64,000 nt of DNA. Source: an uncultured Erwinia sp. Its GTDB lineage: Bacteria > Pseudomonadota > Gammaproteobacteria > Enterobacterales > Enterobacteriaceae. The stretch is taken from the NCBI GenBank assembly GCA_946221915.1, contig CAMIKG010000015.1:1-64000 (forward strand). The letters run 5' to 3'. This document shows, in pieces, positions 19,101 to 28,970 of the stretch; the stretch's first letter is position 1; every line of letters starts with the position of its first letter. Below the pieces are notes generated by a model that searched no databases, was not told the origin of the DNA, and was given only the letters and a program-made list of their open reading frames with translations. The position numbers and the translations under genes are program-made.

Positions 19101-20050
19101 CGGATCTCACCGCCGGAACCGGTCGCAGCGCCAGGCCATGGCGAAATCGCCGTTGGGTGGTTATGGGTTTCCACCTTCATCAGGATATGCGCCTCTTCCT
19201 GATGGAAGTCATACACGCCTTTTTCCGCATCGGCAAAGAAACGGCCCACTGTCGAGCCTTCCATCACTGCGGCGTTATCTTTATAGGCGGAGAGCACGTG
19301 ATCCGGCGTCTGTTCGAAGGTGTTTTTGATCATTTTGAACAGCGATTTCGGCTGCTGTTCACCATCAATGATCCAGTCGGCGTTGAAAATCTTATGGCGA
19401 CAGTGCTCTGAGTTTGCCTGGGCAAACATATACAGCTCGATGTCGTTCGGGTTGCGCCCCAGTTTTTCAAACGCCGCCAGCAGGTAATCAATTTCATCTT
19501 CCGCCAGCGCCAGGCCCAGTTTCTGGTTAGCCTGCTCCAGCGCGCTGCGCCCGGCGCCCAGCACATCAACGCTGCTCAGCGGCTGCGGCTGGTGATGGGA
19601 GAACAACTGCTGCGCCTGCTCCAGTTCACTGAACACCGTCTCCATCATGCGGTCGTGCAGCAGTGACGCCAGCTGCGTCCACTGTGCGTCGCTCAGCTGC
19701 GGCGCCTGCACATAAAACGCCAGTCCGCGCTCAAGACGCAGCACCTGCGGTAAATCGCAGTTATGGGCGATATCAGTAGCTTTGGAAGACCAGGGAGAGA
19801 TAGTGCCCGGACGGGGCGTGACCAGCAGCAGGCGGCCTTGCGGCGTATGCTCAGCGAGAGAGGGGCCGTATTTCAGCAGGCGCTGAAGGCGGGCTTTTTC
19901 GTCAGCGTTTAGCGGCGCGCTGACATCAGCAAAATGGACGTACTCGGCGTAAATATCACTCACTGGCAGGTGAGCGTCCTGAAAGCGGGTCAGCAGTTTG
20001 TTAATACGAAATGCCGACAGAGCGGGCGAACCACGCAGAATTTCCATCAT
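16160..20050 (-). CDS. purL: Phosphoribosylformylglycinamidine synthase PurL
   Basis: 1296 residues; fourth step of purine synthesis, turning FGAR, glutamine and ATP into FGAM. N-terminal PurS-like part, linker with [14 protein letters not shown], two AIR-synthase-like halves with ATP sites ([30 protein letters not shown]), and a C-terminal class I glutaminase with the nucleophile Cys in [13 protein letters not shown] and the His/Glu pair in [10 protein letters not shown]. Full length compared with E. coli (1295). Upstream lies a PurR operator over the promoter. Confidence 0.98.
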   Translation of the reverse strand: MMEILRGSPALSAFRINKLLTRFQDAHLPVSDIYAEYVHFADVSAPLNADEKARLQRLLKYGPSLAEHTPQGRLLLVTPRPGTISPWSSKATDIAHNCDLPQVLRLERGLAFYVQAPQLSDAQWTQLASLLHDRMMETVFSELEQAQQLFSHHQPQPLSSVDVLGAGRSALEQANQKLGLALAEDEIDYLLAAFEKLGRNPNDIELYMFAQANSEHCRHKIFNADWIIDGEQQPKSLFKMIKNTFEQTPDHVLSAYKDNAAVMEGSTVGRFFADAEKGVYDFHQEEAHILMKVETHNHPTAISPWPGAATGSGGEIRDEGATGRGAKPKAGLVGFSVSNLRIPGFEQPWEEDFGKPDRIVTALDIMTEGPLGGAAFNNEFGRPALNGYFRTYEERVNSHNGVELRGYHKPIMLAGGIGNIRADHVQKGEITVGAKLIVLGGPAMNIGLGGGAASSMASGQSDADLDFASVQRDNPEMERRCQEVIDRCWQLGEDNPILFIHDVGAGGLSNAMPELVSDGGRGGRFNLRDILSDEPGMSPLEVWCNESQERYVLAVAPEKLALFDKLCQRERAPYAVIGEATEEQHLTLSDSHFDNNPIDMPLDVLLGKTPKMTRDVASLQAQGEALVRDEITIADAVNRVLHLPTVAEKTFLVTIGDRSVTGMVARDQMVGPWQIPVANCAVTTASLDSYHGEAMALGERAPVALLDFAASGRLAVGEALTNIAATQIGPLTRIKLSANWMAAAGHPGEDAGLYAAVKAVGEELCPALGITIPVGKDSMSMKTRWQQGTEQREMTSPLSLVITAFARVEDVRRTVTPQLQAQQDNALLLIDLGNGHNALGATALSQVYRQLGDKPADVRDAQQLAGFFNAIQTLVADDKLLAYHDRSDGGLLVTLAEMAFTGHCGVEVDIAALGNDHLAALFNEELGAVIQVAAQDRAQVEQVLAANGLAGCVHYLGQAQSGDRFVIRSGDSAVYSESRTTLRTWWAETTWQMQRLRDNPQCADQEHDAKKNDNDPGLNVSLTFKPEEDVAAPFIATGARPKVAVLREQGVNSHVEMAAAWHRAGFDAVDVHMSDLLAGRRGLEDFQALVACGGFSYGDVLGAGEGWAKSILFNSRVRDEFETFFHRPQTLALGVCNGCQMMSNLRELIPGSENWPRFVRNQSERFEARFSLVEVAASPSLLFDGMVGSRMPVAVSHGEGFVEVRDNAHLAALESQGLVAMRFVDNFGKVTQQYPANPNGSPNGITAVANESGRVTIMMPHPERVFRTVSNSWHPAEWGEDSPWMRLFRNARKQLG

Positions 20051-20117
20051 TAAAGATCTCTCGTCTTCGAAGCGCCGGAGGACGCTTCTTTGGGCGCAAC
20101 AGGGGAAAACGGGCGCT

Positions 20118-20156
20118 ATTATAGAGAATCCTGCCTGCCAACGAAACCGTTTGCGC
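20118..20156 (-). promoter_or_regulatory. purL promoter with PurR operator
   Basis: On the minus strand: GCGCAAACGGTTTCGT (20156-20141), matching the PurR consensus, then a TATAAT -10 box (20123-20118). The operator covers the -35 region, so bound PurR would block RNA polymerase. Confidence 0.75.
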
Positions 20157-20319
20157 GTAATTTCTCACGCTCCGGAATTGGCTGAAAGTTGCACAAAAAC
20201 TGCTGAATAAGTTGCGGCGCGCCGCTTTGTTGAGCAAAATGCCCCTCGCTCTGGGATATCTACCAAAACTAATACTGCCGAAAGAGACAGAAGCCTGCGG
20301 GCAACCGAGAGATAACTAT

Positions 20320-21777
20320 TTGAAACGCCTAAAATTTAATTATCTGCTGATCGGGCTCATCACCGTGCTGCTCGCACTGGCGCTGTGGCCGTCGATCCCC
20401 TGGTACGGGGGATCGGAAGATCGTATCGCACAGATAAAATCGCGGGGCGTGTTACGCATCAGCACCATCAACTCCCCGCTTACGTACTACACCATTAATG
20501 ACGCACCAGCCGGTATGGACTACGAGCTGGCGAAACGCTTCGCCGATTATCTGGGTGTCAAACTGGAAGTCACCGTGCGTCCGAACCTCAGCGACCTGTT
20601 TGACGACCTGGACGACGACAAAGCGGATATCCTGGCCGCCGGGCTGATTTATAACAGTGAACGGCTGGCGCGTTTTCGCGCGGGTCCGACGTACTATTCG
20701 GTATCACAGCAGCTGGTTTATCGCATCGGCAAAGCACGGCCGAAAAGTCTCGGCGATCTCAAGGGACGCCTGACGGTGGCCTCCGGTTCCGCCTATTTGT
20801 CGACGCTGCGTAATGCCAAACAGAATCAGTACCCGGATCTCGACTGGGCGATCTCTACCGACCAGGCGCCAAAAGCGCTGCTGGAAGCGGTGGCCGATGG
20901 CAAACTGGAGTATACTGTGGCTGACTCCGTCACTATCGGCATGCTGCAGCGCATCTATCCGCAGCTGGCAGTGGCGTTTGATATCACCGAGGAAGAACCG
21001 GTCACCTGGTATATTCCGCGTGAAGAAGATGACAGCCTCAACGCCGCGATGCTTGATTACTTCAGCCAGATGAGTGAAGAAGGCAGCATGGCGCGGCTGG
21101 AGGAGAAGTATCTCGGCCATGTCGGCACCTTTGACTATGTTGATACCCGCACTTTCCTGCGCGCTATCGACGACACGCTGCCGGACATTCAGCCGCTGTT
21201 TGAACGCTACGCCAGCCATATCGACTGGCGTCTGCTGGCGGCGATCTCTTATCAGGAGTCACACTGGAATCCACAGGCCACCTCACCCACTGGTGTGCGC
21301 GGCCTGATGATGCTGACACGCAATACCGCCGACAGTCTCAACGTTGACGATCGGCTCGATCCTGAACAGAGCATCCGCGGTGGCAGCGAATATTTACAGC
21401 GCATGATGGAAAAAGTCCCTGCGACAGTGCCGGAAGAGGAACGCATCTGGTTTGCTCTGGCGGCGTACAACATGGGCTACGCCCATATGCTGGATGCGCG
21501 CAGGCTGACTGAGAAGCAGAAAGGTAACCCGGACAGCTGGGCCGATGTCAAAATACGCCTGCCGATGCTGAGCCAGAAACGCTATTACAGTCAGACCACT
21601 TATGGCTACGCGCGCGGACACGAAGCTTACTCTTATGTGGAGAATATCCGTAAGTATCAGCTGAGTCTGGTGGGGTATCTGCAGGAGAAAGAGAAGCGCA
21701 TCGCGCAGCAGTCGGCGCTGGAAGCAGAACTGGGCAAAGGTTATCCGGCTGTGGAACCGGATATCGCGATGAACTAA
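20320..21777 (+). CDS. mltF: Membrane-bound lytic murein transglycosylase F (MltF)
   Basis: 485 residues from the TTG at 20320 ([12 protein letters not shown]...), which matches the E. coli start; the upstream ATG at 20212 would add 36 residues unlike the family. An N-terminal membrane segment ([15 protein letters not shown]) is followed by a periplasmic solute-binding-like domain (about 45-265) and a C-terminal SLT domain: catalytic Glu in [17 protein letters not shown], then [10 protein letters not shown] and [14 protein letters not shown]. It cleaves peptidoglycan glycan strands to give 1,6-anhydro ends. Divergent from purL. Confidence 0.94.
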   Translation: MKRLKFNYLLIGLITVLLALALWPSIPWYGGSEDRIAQIKSRGVLRISTINSPLTYYTINDAPAGMDYELAKRFADYLGVKLEVTVRPNLSDLFDDLDDDKADILAAGLIYNSERLARFRAGPTYYSVSQQLVYRIGKARPKSLGDLKGRLTVASGSAYLSTLRNAKQNQYPDLDWAISTDQAPKALLEAVADGKLEYTVADSVTIGMLQRIYPQLAVAFDITEEEPVTWYIPREEDDSLNAAMLDYFSQMSEEGSMARLEEKYLGHVGTFDYVDTRTFLRAIDDTLPDIQPLFERYASHIDWRLLAAISYQESHWNPQATSPTGVRGLMMLTRNTADSLNVDDRLDPEQSIRGGSEYLQRMMEKVPATVPEEERIWFALAAYNMGYAHMLDARRLTEKQKGNPDSWADVKIRLPMLSQKRYYSQTTYGYARGHEAYSYVENIRKYQLSLVGYLQEKEKRIAQQSALEAELGKGYPAVEPDIAMN

Positions 21778-21885
21778 TTGGCAGTTCCGTCGGGTGATGC
21801 GTCGCGTTCCCACCGGGCAGGCACAGTCTGGCGGCAGCGCACTCATCTGACGGGAAAGCCGGCGGCAGACAGCCGCGACGCAGGA

Positions 21886-22407
<522 letters not shown>

Positions 22408-22465
22408 TTATACATAAAACGATATGGAGACTAAGCAAACCTTTTAGCGAATACCGCCTGCCGCT

Positions 22466-23104
22466 TTACTCCAGCTGCTGCAGTTGCCCGGTCGGCGTCA
22501 CGCGCCAGCGGTGCTGGCAGAAGAACAGCAGCGGGTTATCCTGCTTGCTGTCGCTGTAACCACTGTAGAGCTGCAACGGCGTGCCCAGCTGATCTTCCAG
22601 CTGCGCCACCTTTTCATGACCCAGGCAGCGCATCGCCAGTACGCGCCCGCCGTAGCCACGCGCCATCTGGCTGGCTATCAACTTTACCCGTGGCAGAAAG
22701 GCGGAATCATAGTAGACCTGCTCAACCAGCGACTGCGGTGAACCGGTAATCAGCCAGACATCGGCATCGTTGCTGCCCAGATACTCCGTCAGGCGCTGCT
22801 GCACCACCGGAAAGGCAGTGACACGCTGGCGGAACCACAGGGCAAATGCCTCTTCACGCTGGCGCAGACGCGCTTCACTGTGACCGAAAGTGATCGCCCA
22901 CAGCAGCAGGCTCATCGGCCAGCGCGCGGCGCGCCCCTTGATCAGCAGCGCCAGCCCAATCACCGGCAACAGCGGCGCAACCAGCAACACATTCAGTGGT
23001 TGTCGCCACAACAGATAGCGCATAAAGGTGCCAAACATATCCTGCTGATGCAGCGTGCCATCTAAATCGAAGAACACCACGCGCTTTTCTGAACCCTTAG
23101 TCAA
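22466..23104 (-). CDS. pgpC: Phosphatidylglycerophosphatase C (PgpC, YfhB)
   Basis: 212 residues; HAD phosphatase with motif I VVFFDLDGTLHQQD, a hydrophobic hairpin at about 35-60 that anchors it in the inner membrane, motif II WLITGSPQSLV and motif IV YSGYSDSKQDNPLL. It removes phosphate from phosphatidylglycerophosphate, one of three E. coli enzymes for this step. Position between tadA and yfhH is as in E. coli. Confidence 0.93.
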   Translation of the reverse strand: MTKGSEKRVVFFDLDGTLHQQDMFGTFMRYLLWRQPLNVLLVAPLLPVIGLALLIKGRAARWPMSLLLWAITFGHSEARLRQREEAFALWFRQRVTAFPVVQQRLTEYLGSNDADVWLITGSPQSLVEQVYYDSAFLPRVKLIASQMARGYGGRVLAMRCLGHEKVAQLEDQLGTPLQLYSGYSDSKQDNPLLFFCQHRWRVTPTGQLQQLE

Positions 23105-23366
23105 CGATCACTCCTGCGGATACCGCTCTGTTCTGGTTATTGACCCTGCATCACAGGCATTGCAGTAAAACCGGGCCATCTGCAAGCCGAATAATGACAG
23201 GTATACTAACAAGTGTAGTCATAACTGTGACATACCCTGCGCCAACACGCTGAACACATTTTGTACAGTCGTGCATTTTTACCCGTTTTAATCATGGATC
23301 GCATAACCGGGCACGATAAACTACGTTATTAATAACAGGGTGTTGCATCAACAAGAGGAAAACAGA

Positions 23367-24206
23367 ATGAGTTCTCTGCTACGCATTCGTCAGCTCTATC
23401 CCAGGCTGGCGTTAAATGAGCGGCGACTGGCGGATTACTTGCTGTCGCAGCCGGATCGCGCACGCCATCTCAGCTCGCAAAAACTGGCGGAAGAGTCTGG
23501 CGTCAGCCAGTCCAGCGTGGTGAAGTTCGCGCAAAAGTTGGGCTATAAAGGTTTTCCGGCGCTGAAACTGGCGCTCAGCGAATCTCTTACCGACAAAGAT
23601 GCGATTACCGTGCACAACCAGATTTTAAGCGATGACCCGCTCAAAGTGGTGGGCGAGAAGCTGTTTACCGAAAAGCAGTCTGCCATCCGCGCCACCCTGG
23701 ATATTAACAGTGAAGAGAAGCTGATGGAGACGCTGCGCCTGCTGAAATCGGCGCGACGCATTATTCTGGTGGGTATCGGCGCCTCCGGACTGGTGGCGAA
23801 AGATCTTTCCTGGAAACTGATGAAGATCGGCATTAGCGCCGTTGCTGAGCAGGATATGCATGCGCTGCTGGCCAGCGTGCAGGCAATGGGCGAAGGGGAC
23901 CTGTTACTGGCGATTTCCTACACCGGTGAACGGCGCGAAATCAACCTGGCCGCACAGGAAGCGCGGCGCGCAGGTGCCGATGTGCTGGCATTTACCGGCT
24001 TCACGCCAAATACCCTGCAACAATGCGCCAGCCACTGCCTGTATACGGTCGCGGAAGAGCAAAGTACGCGCAGCGCGGCCATCTCCTCCACCACCGCCCA
24101 GCTGGCGCTGAGTGATTTGCTGTTTATGGCGCTGGTGCAGAACGATCCGGAGCGGGCGTCCAGCCACATCCGCCACAGCGAAGCGCTGGTGAAAAAGCTG
24201 GTCTGA
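23367..24206 (+). CDS. yfhH: RpiR/MurR-family transcriptional regulator YfhH
   Basis: 279 residues from ATG 23367 (MSSLLRIRQLYPRLAL); an in-frame start at 23340 is possible but has no family support. N-terminal HTH_6 domain (residues 1-75, with LAEESGVSQSSVVKFAQKLG) and a C-terminal SIS sugar-phosphate binding domain (about 120-250: RIILVGIGASGLVAKDLSWKL, ISYTGERREI). The ligand is unknown; relatives bind sugar phosphates such as N-acetylmuramate-6-phosphate. Last intact host gene before the prophage. Confidence 0.9.
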   Translation: MSSLLRIRQLYPRLALNERRLADYLLSQPDRARHLSSQKLAEESGVSQSSVVKFAQKLGYKGFPALKLALSESLTDKDAITVHNQILSDDPLKVVGEKLFTEKQSAIRATLDINSEEKLMETLRLLKSARRIILVGIGASGLVAKDLSWKLMKIGISAVAEQDMHALLASVQAMGEGDLLLAISYTGERREINLAAQEARRAGADVLAFTGFTPNTLQQCASHCLYTVAEEQSTRSAAISSTTAQLALSDLLFMALVQNDPERASSHIRHSEALVKKLV

Positions 24207-24220
24207 TGAGACTGGCGGCG

Positions 24221-24226
24221 TATAAT
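24221..24226 (+). promoter_or_regulatory. Original -10 box of yfhL, cut off by the prophage
   Basis: TATAAT lies 37 bp upstream of the yfhL stub start. No clear -35 is seen. The promoter now drives only a 20-codon stub and possibly the left end of the prophage. Confidence 0.5.
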
Positions 24227-24262
24227 AGCCGCGCAATTTTTCTGTTACCGATTGAGAATGTT

Positions 24263-24325
24263 ATGGCACTGCTGATCACTAAAAAATGTATCAACTGCGA
24301 CATGTGTGATCAGTGGTTTAAATAG
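24263..24325 (+). pseudogene. 5' stub of yfhL at attL
   Basis: Fifteen codons identical in protein to the start of YfhL ([15 protein letters not shown]), then phage-derived DQWFK and a stop: 20 residues in all. It is the original host start of the gene, separated from the rest by integration. The intact gene is at 61529-61786 with a phage-supplied start. Confidence 0.9.
24287..24309 (+). repeat. attL core, 23-bp direct repeat
   Basis: The 23 bases from TGTATCAACTG to TGTGTGA are identical to 61553-61575. They correspond to codons 9 to 16 of yfhL. Upstream of the core the two copies differ at the DNA level but not in protein. Confidence 0.92.
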
Positions 24326-24350
24326 TTTATATAACAATAACTTATAAGCT

Positions 24351-24420
24351 TGCGTTACGGTTTGCGTTGCGTTTGTAAATTATGTGAGATGGCCTGATTC
24401 GCATTAGTGCAACGCAAAAC
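24351..24420. promoter_or_regulatory. Candidate integrase arm-type sites, left
   Basis: Repeats related to TTTGCGTTGCG: TTGCGTTACGG (24350-24360), TTTGCGTTGCGTTTGT (24361-24376) and the inverted GCAACGCAAAAC (24409-24420). Similar TTTTGCG and TGTGTTGCGG repeats lie beside attR (61376-61484). Repeats on both sides of the crossover fit arm-type binding sites of a lambda-type integrase or excisionase sites. Confidence 0.45.
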
Positions 24421-25054
24421 TATCTTAAGCGTCCCCTCTGCCGTTGCAGGTTCCCCCGTTTCAACTCTATCGTCCATGCCCTCCTCTGCCACTGGCCATT
24501 GGCGCAGTGCTATATAGAAGAAAGCGACCATGAACCATGGGATTGTTTTCTACCATTATTAATATCCAAAGCCTATGACGGCTTCGGAAAAAGGTAACGT
24601 TGGCAATCTTGTGAAAATCACGACATAACCAATTGAATATTAATGTTTATATTGAAACCCATAGAGGTGATGTTTAGGTAATCAAAGAGTAATCAGGTTA
24701 CTCTTAGTATGGGTGATTTTTCATAACCATAACTATCTGTTTTATATATAAATCACAAATTGATCACCTTTTAATTACCTCGAATTACTCATTGTGTGTA
24801 ATTGTTTTTACTATTTAAAAACAGACAGTTAAGTGCCATTTCCAGAGCCAATTATCAATGTTACCTTTTTCCGATGTACGATGCATAAAAGGTGTCGCGC
24901 AGCGCTGTCCCTCGTGTTCTCTGGCAGAAGTGCATATCCACGTTGCATTGATTTGCATGAAAATCGCCATCTATGTCACATAGCTCCTCTCCCCGTCAGC
25001 CCGCCTCTTCCTTTTACTGCACCACTGCAATATAAACGCTACTTTTACTGCGCA
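24421..25054. other. Non-coding AT-rich left end between attL and cos
   Basis: No convincing gene in about 630 bp. It holds a perfect hairpin AAGAGTAA-tcagg-TTACTCTT (24685-24705) flanked by GGTGAT, GGTAAT and AGTAAT elements that recur inverted at about 24762-24791. These could be further protein-binding sites. An open frame from 24833 lacks a ribosome site and resembles nothing known. Confidence 0.4.
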
Positions 25055-25073
25055 GGCGTGGCGGGGTCACAAC
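25055..25073 (+). other. Candidate cos site (P2-like cohesive end)
   Basis: GGCGTGGCGGGGTCACAAC, followed by CGCGCGCTGTCGGTG, closely follows the P2/P4 cohesive-end region as I recall it (GGCGAGGCGGGGAAAGCAC, then TGCGCGCTGACGGTG). The position, left of Q, agrees with P2. This would make the virion DNA begin just before the nuclease gene, with attP and int at the opposite end. Confidence 0.7.
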
Positions 25074-25335
25074 CGCGCGCTGTCGGTGAGAACTTGGGAA
25101 TTAAAACTCTAGATAAGCGGGCTGGATTGCTTATAGGATGAGATAAAATGTGGCTGATTGTTATAACCAGGACTTCCCAAGCCTACAGCTCCAACTGGAA
25201 AACAAATACTAGACAAATTGAAGGAAATGGTTGATTTTGAGTAATTATTGACCTTTTACTGGCACTAGCTAGAGAAGAAAAACGATCATGTGCGTTTTAA
25301 AAATGTCTGAGACAAGAACTAGGTGTGGCCGTTAG

Positions 25336-28300
25336 ATGACGAATAAGAAAAAACTAAGCAACCCATTTTCCACTGGCGGAGGTGGTTTTCATTTTGAAGC
25401 TCATGTCCAGGCATCTTTTGTTGCATTAATGCTTACCGGTGGAAACGCACCATGTCTTCCCTGCTGGCCCATTAAGGAAATCAAACTTCAGGGGAAAATT
25501 GACAATTTTGACACCGACGACCTCGTTGTAGTAGTAGAAAACCAGAACAGCAAAGAACGCCGGAAACTTCTCGGGCAAGTTAAGCATTCGATTGCTATCA
25601 CTCAGGGTAGTACCATATTCGGGGAGGTGATGCAGGCCGCCTGGAATGATTTCAATAATCCCGCCGTTTTTACCAGAAAGAAAGATATTATTGCTCTTAT
25701 TACAGGGCCTCTAAGTGCAACTGATACGCATAATGTGCAATGGTTACTGAACCAAGCGAGACATACCAAAAATGTTCATGAGTTTTTCAGAAATGTCCAG
25801 AAAGGTAAATTCAGCCCTCCCAAGAGCTTAGAAAAATTAGAGGCCATTCAGTACCACCTGAAAACAGCAAACGGCGGAAATGCTGTTTCAGATGACGAAC
25901 TTTATGACTTTCTGAATGACTTCCATCTTCTCGGTTACGATCTGGGTAACGAGTTTGGTGTTGTGCTCTCCCTGTTGCATTCTCACATCTCCCAATTCCA
26001 ACAACAGCATCAGTTGTGGGTATGGTCACGAATTGTCGATATTGTTCAAACGTGGAATCAAGATGCTGGTACGATCACGCCAAGCAAGCTGCCAGAAGAT
26101 CTTCTTGAGGCATTTAAACAAAAAACCGTGGCAGAAATACCGGAAGAATTTAAAGAAGTACAAGGAAAAACCACAACCGATTGGAGTCAACATCCTGATG
26201 CATCTTATCTGGCTTTAGTCGTTTTGGTTGGAGCCTGGGAAGAAAAGAATCAATTTGATCTTGAAGCTTTGACTCAATTAATTGGCATTAGTTATGACGA
26301 ATGGCTAAAAAAGGCGAGAGAAATATTACACACCCCTGACAGCCCATTATCTCTTAAAGACGGCATCTGGAAGGTTAATAAAAGAGCTGACCTTTGGAAA
26401 CTACTTGGATCGCGTATACTCGATCAGAACCTCGATACTTTTATGTCACTTGCTGTTTCTCTTCTAAGAGAACCAGACCCCGCTTTCGAAATACCCGCAG
26501 AAGAGCGTTATGCGGCAAATATTTATGGCAAGGTTACAAAAAACTCTCAAACAATACGAAAGGGCATCTCCGAAGGCTTAGCTATTATAGGGAGCCAGCC
26601 TGAATCTTGTGACAACTGTTCACATGGGAAAGCAGAATTAACTAGTATATTAGCGATACGTGAAATCTTAGCAGATGCCGATTGGGTTTTGTGGGGAAGC
26701 CTGAATCCTTTGCTGCCTATCCTAGCTGAAGCAGCCCCGGGGGAATTTCTTAATGTGGTCGAAAAAGAGACTGGTCGAAATCCCAGCCCTTTTGACATGC
26801 TTTTTTCCCAAGAAGGTAACAGCACCACTGGCGGAAATTATTTGACCGGTTTGCTATGGGCGTTAGAAGGGTTAGCTTGGGAAGAACAATATCTCGTACG
26901 AGTATGTGTTGTGCTTGGAGAACTTGCCAGTCATGATCCCGGCGGTCGGTGGGCTAACCGGCCATCTAATTCACTTGCAACCATTTTACTGCCATGGCTG
27001 CCGCAAACGCTGGCATCAGTTGACAAACGTAAGGTTGCGGTGCGGACGATACTTAATGAATGGCCTGATATCGCTTGGAATTTAATTATTCAGCTTTTGC
27101 CAGGACAGCATCAAACGTCTACTGGGTCGCACAAGCCAATCTGGCGCAAGACCATTCCCGAAAACTGGGATAAAGGTGTTACGTCGCAGGAATATTGGCT
27201 GCAGGCATCTTTTTATGCCGAACTTGCTGTGTCTGCCGCAGGCCAAGACATAGCTCGCCTTTCAATATTGGTTGATCATTTTGATAATTTACCTGCACAG
27301 GCTTTTGATCAGCTTCTCCGTGTTCTTTCCTCTAGGCCTATTTTAGGGCTTCCAGAAGAACATAGACTCATGATTTGGGATCATCTCACTAAATTCACAA
27401 ACAAACACCGGAGATTTTCTGATGCGAAATGGGCATTGCCCAGCGAAGTAGTCTCCAAAATTGAACAAGTTGCCGAACAATTATCACCAACTGACCCGTT
27501 CAATTTATATCAACACCTTTTCATTGATCGTGACTTTGATCTCTACGAAGAGAATGGCGATTGGGAGGAACAGCGCAAGAAGCTTGCAAAGCGGCGTGAC
27601 ATAGCTATCTCTGAAATATTTCAGCATGATGGTGTAGCGGGTGTCATCGAGTTTGCCGAAACCGTCCCCTCACAATTTCAGGTCGGAAGCGCACTTGGCA
27701 TTATTAATGATTCAGCCATTGAGCAAAGCCTTTTGCCTAAATTTCTAGATTCAGCAGACAACAAGCGCAAGTCCTTAGTGAGCGGTTTTATCTGGCGAAG
27801 CTATCAAGTCAATGGCTGGGAATGGTGCGATGGCCTTGATAAATCTAACTGGACGCCCGAACAAGTAGGACAATTTCTGGCTTGCTTGCCATTTTCTAAG
27901 GAAGCATGGGATCGCGCCTCATTATGGCTTCAGAAGTTCGAGGGGAAATATTGGACCCGCGTCGACGCTAATGCTTATCAGGCTGATAGCGATCTTGATA
28001 TTGCAATAGATAAATTAATAGAACATGGTAGACCATACGCAGCAATTAATTGTCTAGACGTAGTGCGACGTTCCTCGCAGCCAATCGATATCAACCAATG
28101 TATTCGAGCATTGCTTGCAGCACTATCCTCCAGTGAACCCAACTACGTCGCGGAAAGTTATAATATCGTCGAACTTATAAAGTATCTTCAAACAGAGCCT
28201 TCAGTAAATCAGGATGACCTAATTAAAGTCGAGTGGGCATATGTTTCCTTGTTCGATCATTATAATGATGCCGCGCCCCAACTTATTGAAAACAAACTGG

Positions 28301-28878
28301 CCAATGACCCCGAGTACTTCTGTGAGGTTATTCAACTTATTTATCGTTCAACAAAAGAAAACCAGTCGCCGATAGAAATTACGGAGGATTCAGAGGCCAT
28401 TGCAACAAATGCCTGGCGGCTGCTCCATAACTGGAAGACTCCACCAGGAACTCAACGAGATGGGAGTTTCAACGAAGAATATTTCAATAACTGGCTTCGA
28501 AATGTAAAAAATATTTGTACGGAATCAGGCCATCTTGAAGTAGCTCTCATCAATATTGGTGAAGTACTCATCCATTCCCCCTCTGATCCAGATGGTTTAT
28601 GGATTAACCGCGCTATCGCAGCAGCCCTGAATGACCGTGAATCTGATGACATGCGTGCCGGTTTCAGTACGGGCATATACAACTCTCGAGGTGCTCATAT
28701 CGTTGATCCAAGCGGAAGGCCGGAGAGGCAGCTGGCAGAAAAGTTCAGAAATAAAGCAGAGGAAGTGGAAAACAATGGATTTCAGAGATTTGCAGCTACA
28801 TTGCGAGAATTAGCTAATAGCTACGACCGTGAAGCTGAACGAATAATCAACGATTATAAAGACCGGGAAGACAAGTAA
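25336..28878 (+). CDS. Large putative antiphage protein: Cap4/DUF4297-like nuclease fused to a long helical region
   Basis: 1180 residues, AT-richer than its neighbours. Residues 1-230 resemble the Cap4/DUF4297-type PD-(D/E)XK nuclease domain: a GGGGFHFEAHVQASFVALML start with Glu21 in a helix, then IDNFDTDDLVVVVEN (Asp61/62) and LLGQVKHSI (Gln81, Lys83). Such domains head many STAND-type defence proteins. The rest (about 280-1180) is helical, with many WLLHNWK- and AINCL-type helices that suggest TPR-like repeats; no Walker A motif is visible, and the one GKT (residues about 280) lacks the preceding glycines. So either the ATPase is absent or highly divergent. It sits between cos and Q, a place where P2-like phages carry cargo, and is transcribed toward Q. 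I infer a defence function from domain and location. Start ATG 25336 has only a weak ribosome site. Confidence 0.72.
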   Translation: MTNKKKLSNPFSTGGGGFHFEAHVQASFVALMLTGGNAPCLPCWPIKEIKLQGKIDNFDTDDLVVVVENQNSKERRKLLGQVKHSIAITQGSTIFGEVMQAAWNDFNNPAVFTRKKDIIALITGPLSATDTHNVQWLLNQARHTKNVHEFFRNVQKGKFSPPKSLEKLEAIQYHLKTANGGNAVSDDELYDFLNDFHLLGYDLGNEFGVVLSLLHSHISQFQQQHQLWVWSRIVDIVQTWNQDAGTITPSKLPEDLLEAFKQKTVAEIPEEFKEVQGKTTTDWSQHPDASYLALVVLVGAWEEKNQFDLEALTQLIGISYDEWLKKAREILHTPDSPLSLKDGIWKVNKRADLWKLLGSRILDQNLDTFMSLAVSLLREPDPAFEIPAEERYAANIYGKVTKNSQTIRKGISEGLAIIGSQPESCDNCSHGKAELTSILAIREILADADWVLWGSLNPLLPILAEAAPGEFLNVVEKETGRNPSPFDMLFSQEGNSTTGGNYLTGLLWALEGLAWEEQYLVRVCVVLGELASHDPGGRWANRPSNSLATILLPWLPQTLASVDKRKVAVRTILNEWPDIAWNLIIQLLPGQHQTSTGSHKPIWRKTIPENWDKGVTSQEYWLQASFYAELAVSAAGQDIARLSILVDHFDNLPAQAFDQLLRVLSSRPILGLPEEHRLMIWDHLTKFTNKHRRFSDAKWALPSEVVSKIEQVAEQLSPTDPFNLYQHLFIDRDFDLYEENGDWEEQRKKLAKRRDIAISEIFQHDGVAGVIEFAETVPSQFQVGSALGIINDSAIEQSLLPKFLDSADNKRKSLVSGFIWRSYQVNGWEWCDGLDKSNWTPEQVGQFLACLPFSKEAWDRASLWLQKFEGKYWTRVDANAYQADSDLDIAIDKLIEHGRPYAAINCLDVVRRSSQPIDINQCIRALLAALSSSEPNYVAESYNIVELIKYLQTEPSVNQDDLIKVEWAYVSLFDHYNDAAPQLIENKLANDPEYFCEVIQLIYRSTKENQSPIEITEDSEAIATNAWRLLHNWKTPPGTQRDGSFNEEYFNNWLRNVKNICTESGHLEVALINIGEVLIHSPSDPDGLWINRAIAAALNDRESDDMRAGFSTGIYNSRGAHIVDPSGRPERQLAEKFRNKAEEVENNGFQRFAATLRELANSYDREAERIINDYKDREDK

Positions 28879-28970
28879 TTTCAACGCGCAATAACCTTAT
28901 CTGTATTAGCTCATATCTGGCTGCAGGTGTGACAGAGATTTTTTTTGAAAGCAGCCAAGTAGAGCCAAGG

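Noticed and set aside
16182..19411. Long plus-strand open frames opposite purL
   Set aside because: They mirror codon usage of purL on the other strand, and show no ribosome sites or domains.
24287..24309. tRNA gene as integration target
   Set aside because: The repeat lies in the ferredoxin reading frame and no tRNA cloverleaf is seen at either end.
24833..25141. 102-codon open frame left of the large nuclease
   Set aside because: It spans the candidate cos site, has no ribosome site and no plausible domain.
26156..26182. GKT in the large nuclease protein as a Walker A motif
   Set aside because: The glycine pattern before GKT is missing (EEFKEVQGKT), and no hydrophobic strand precedes it.
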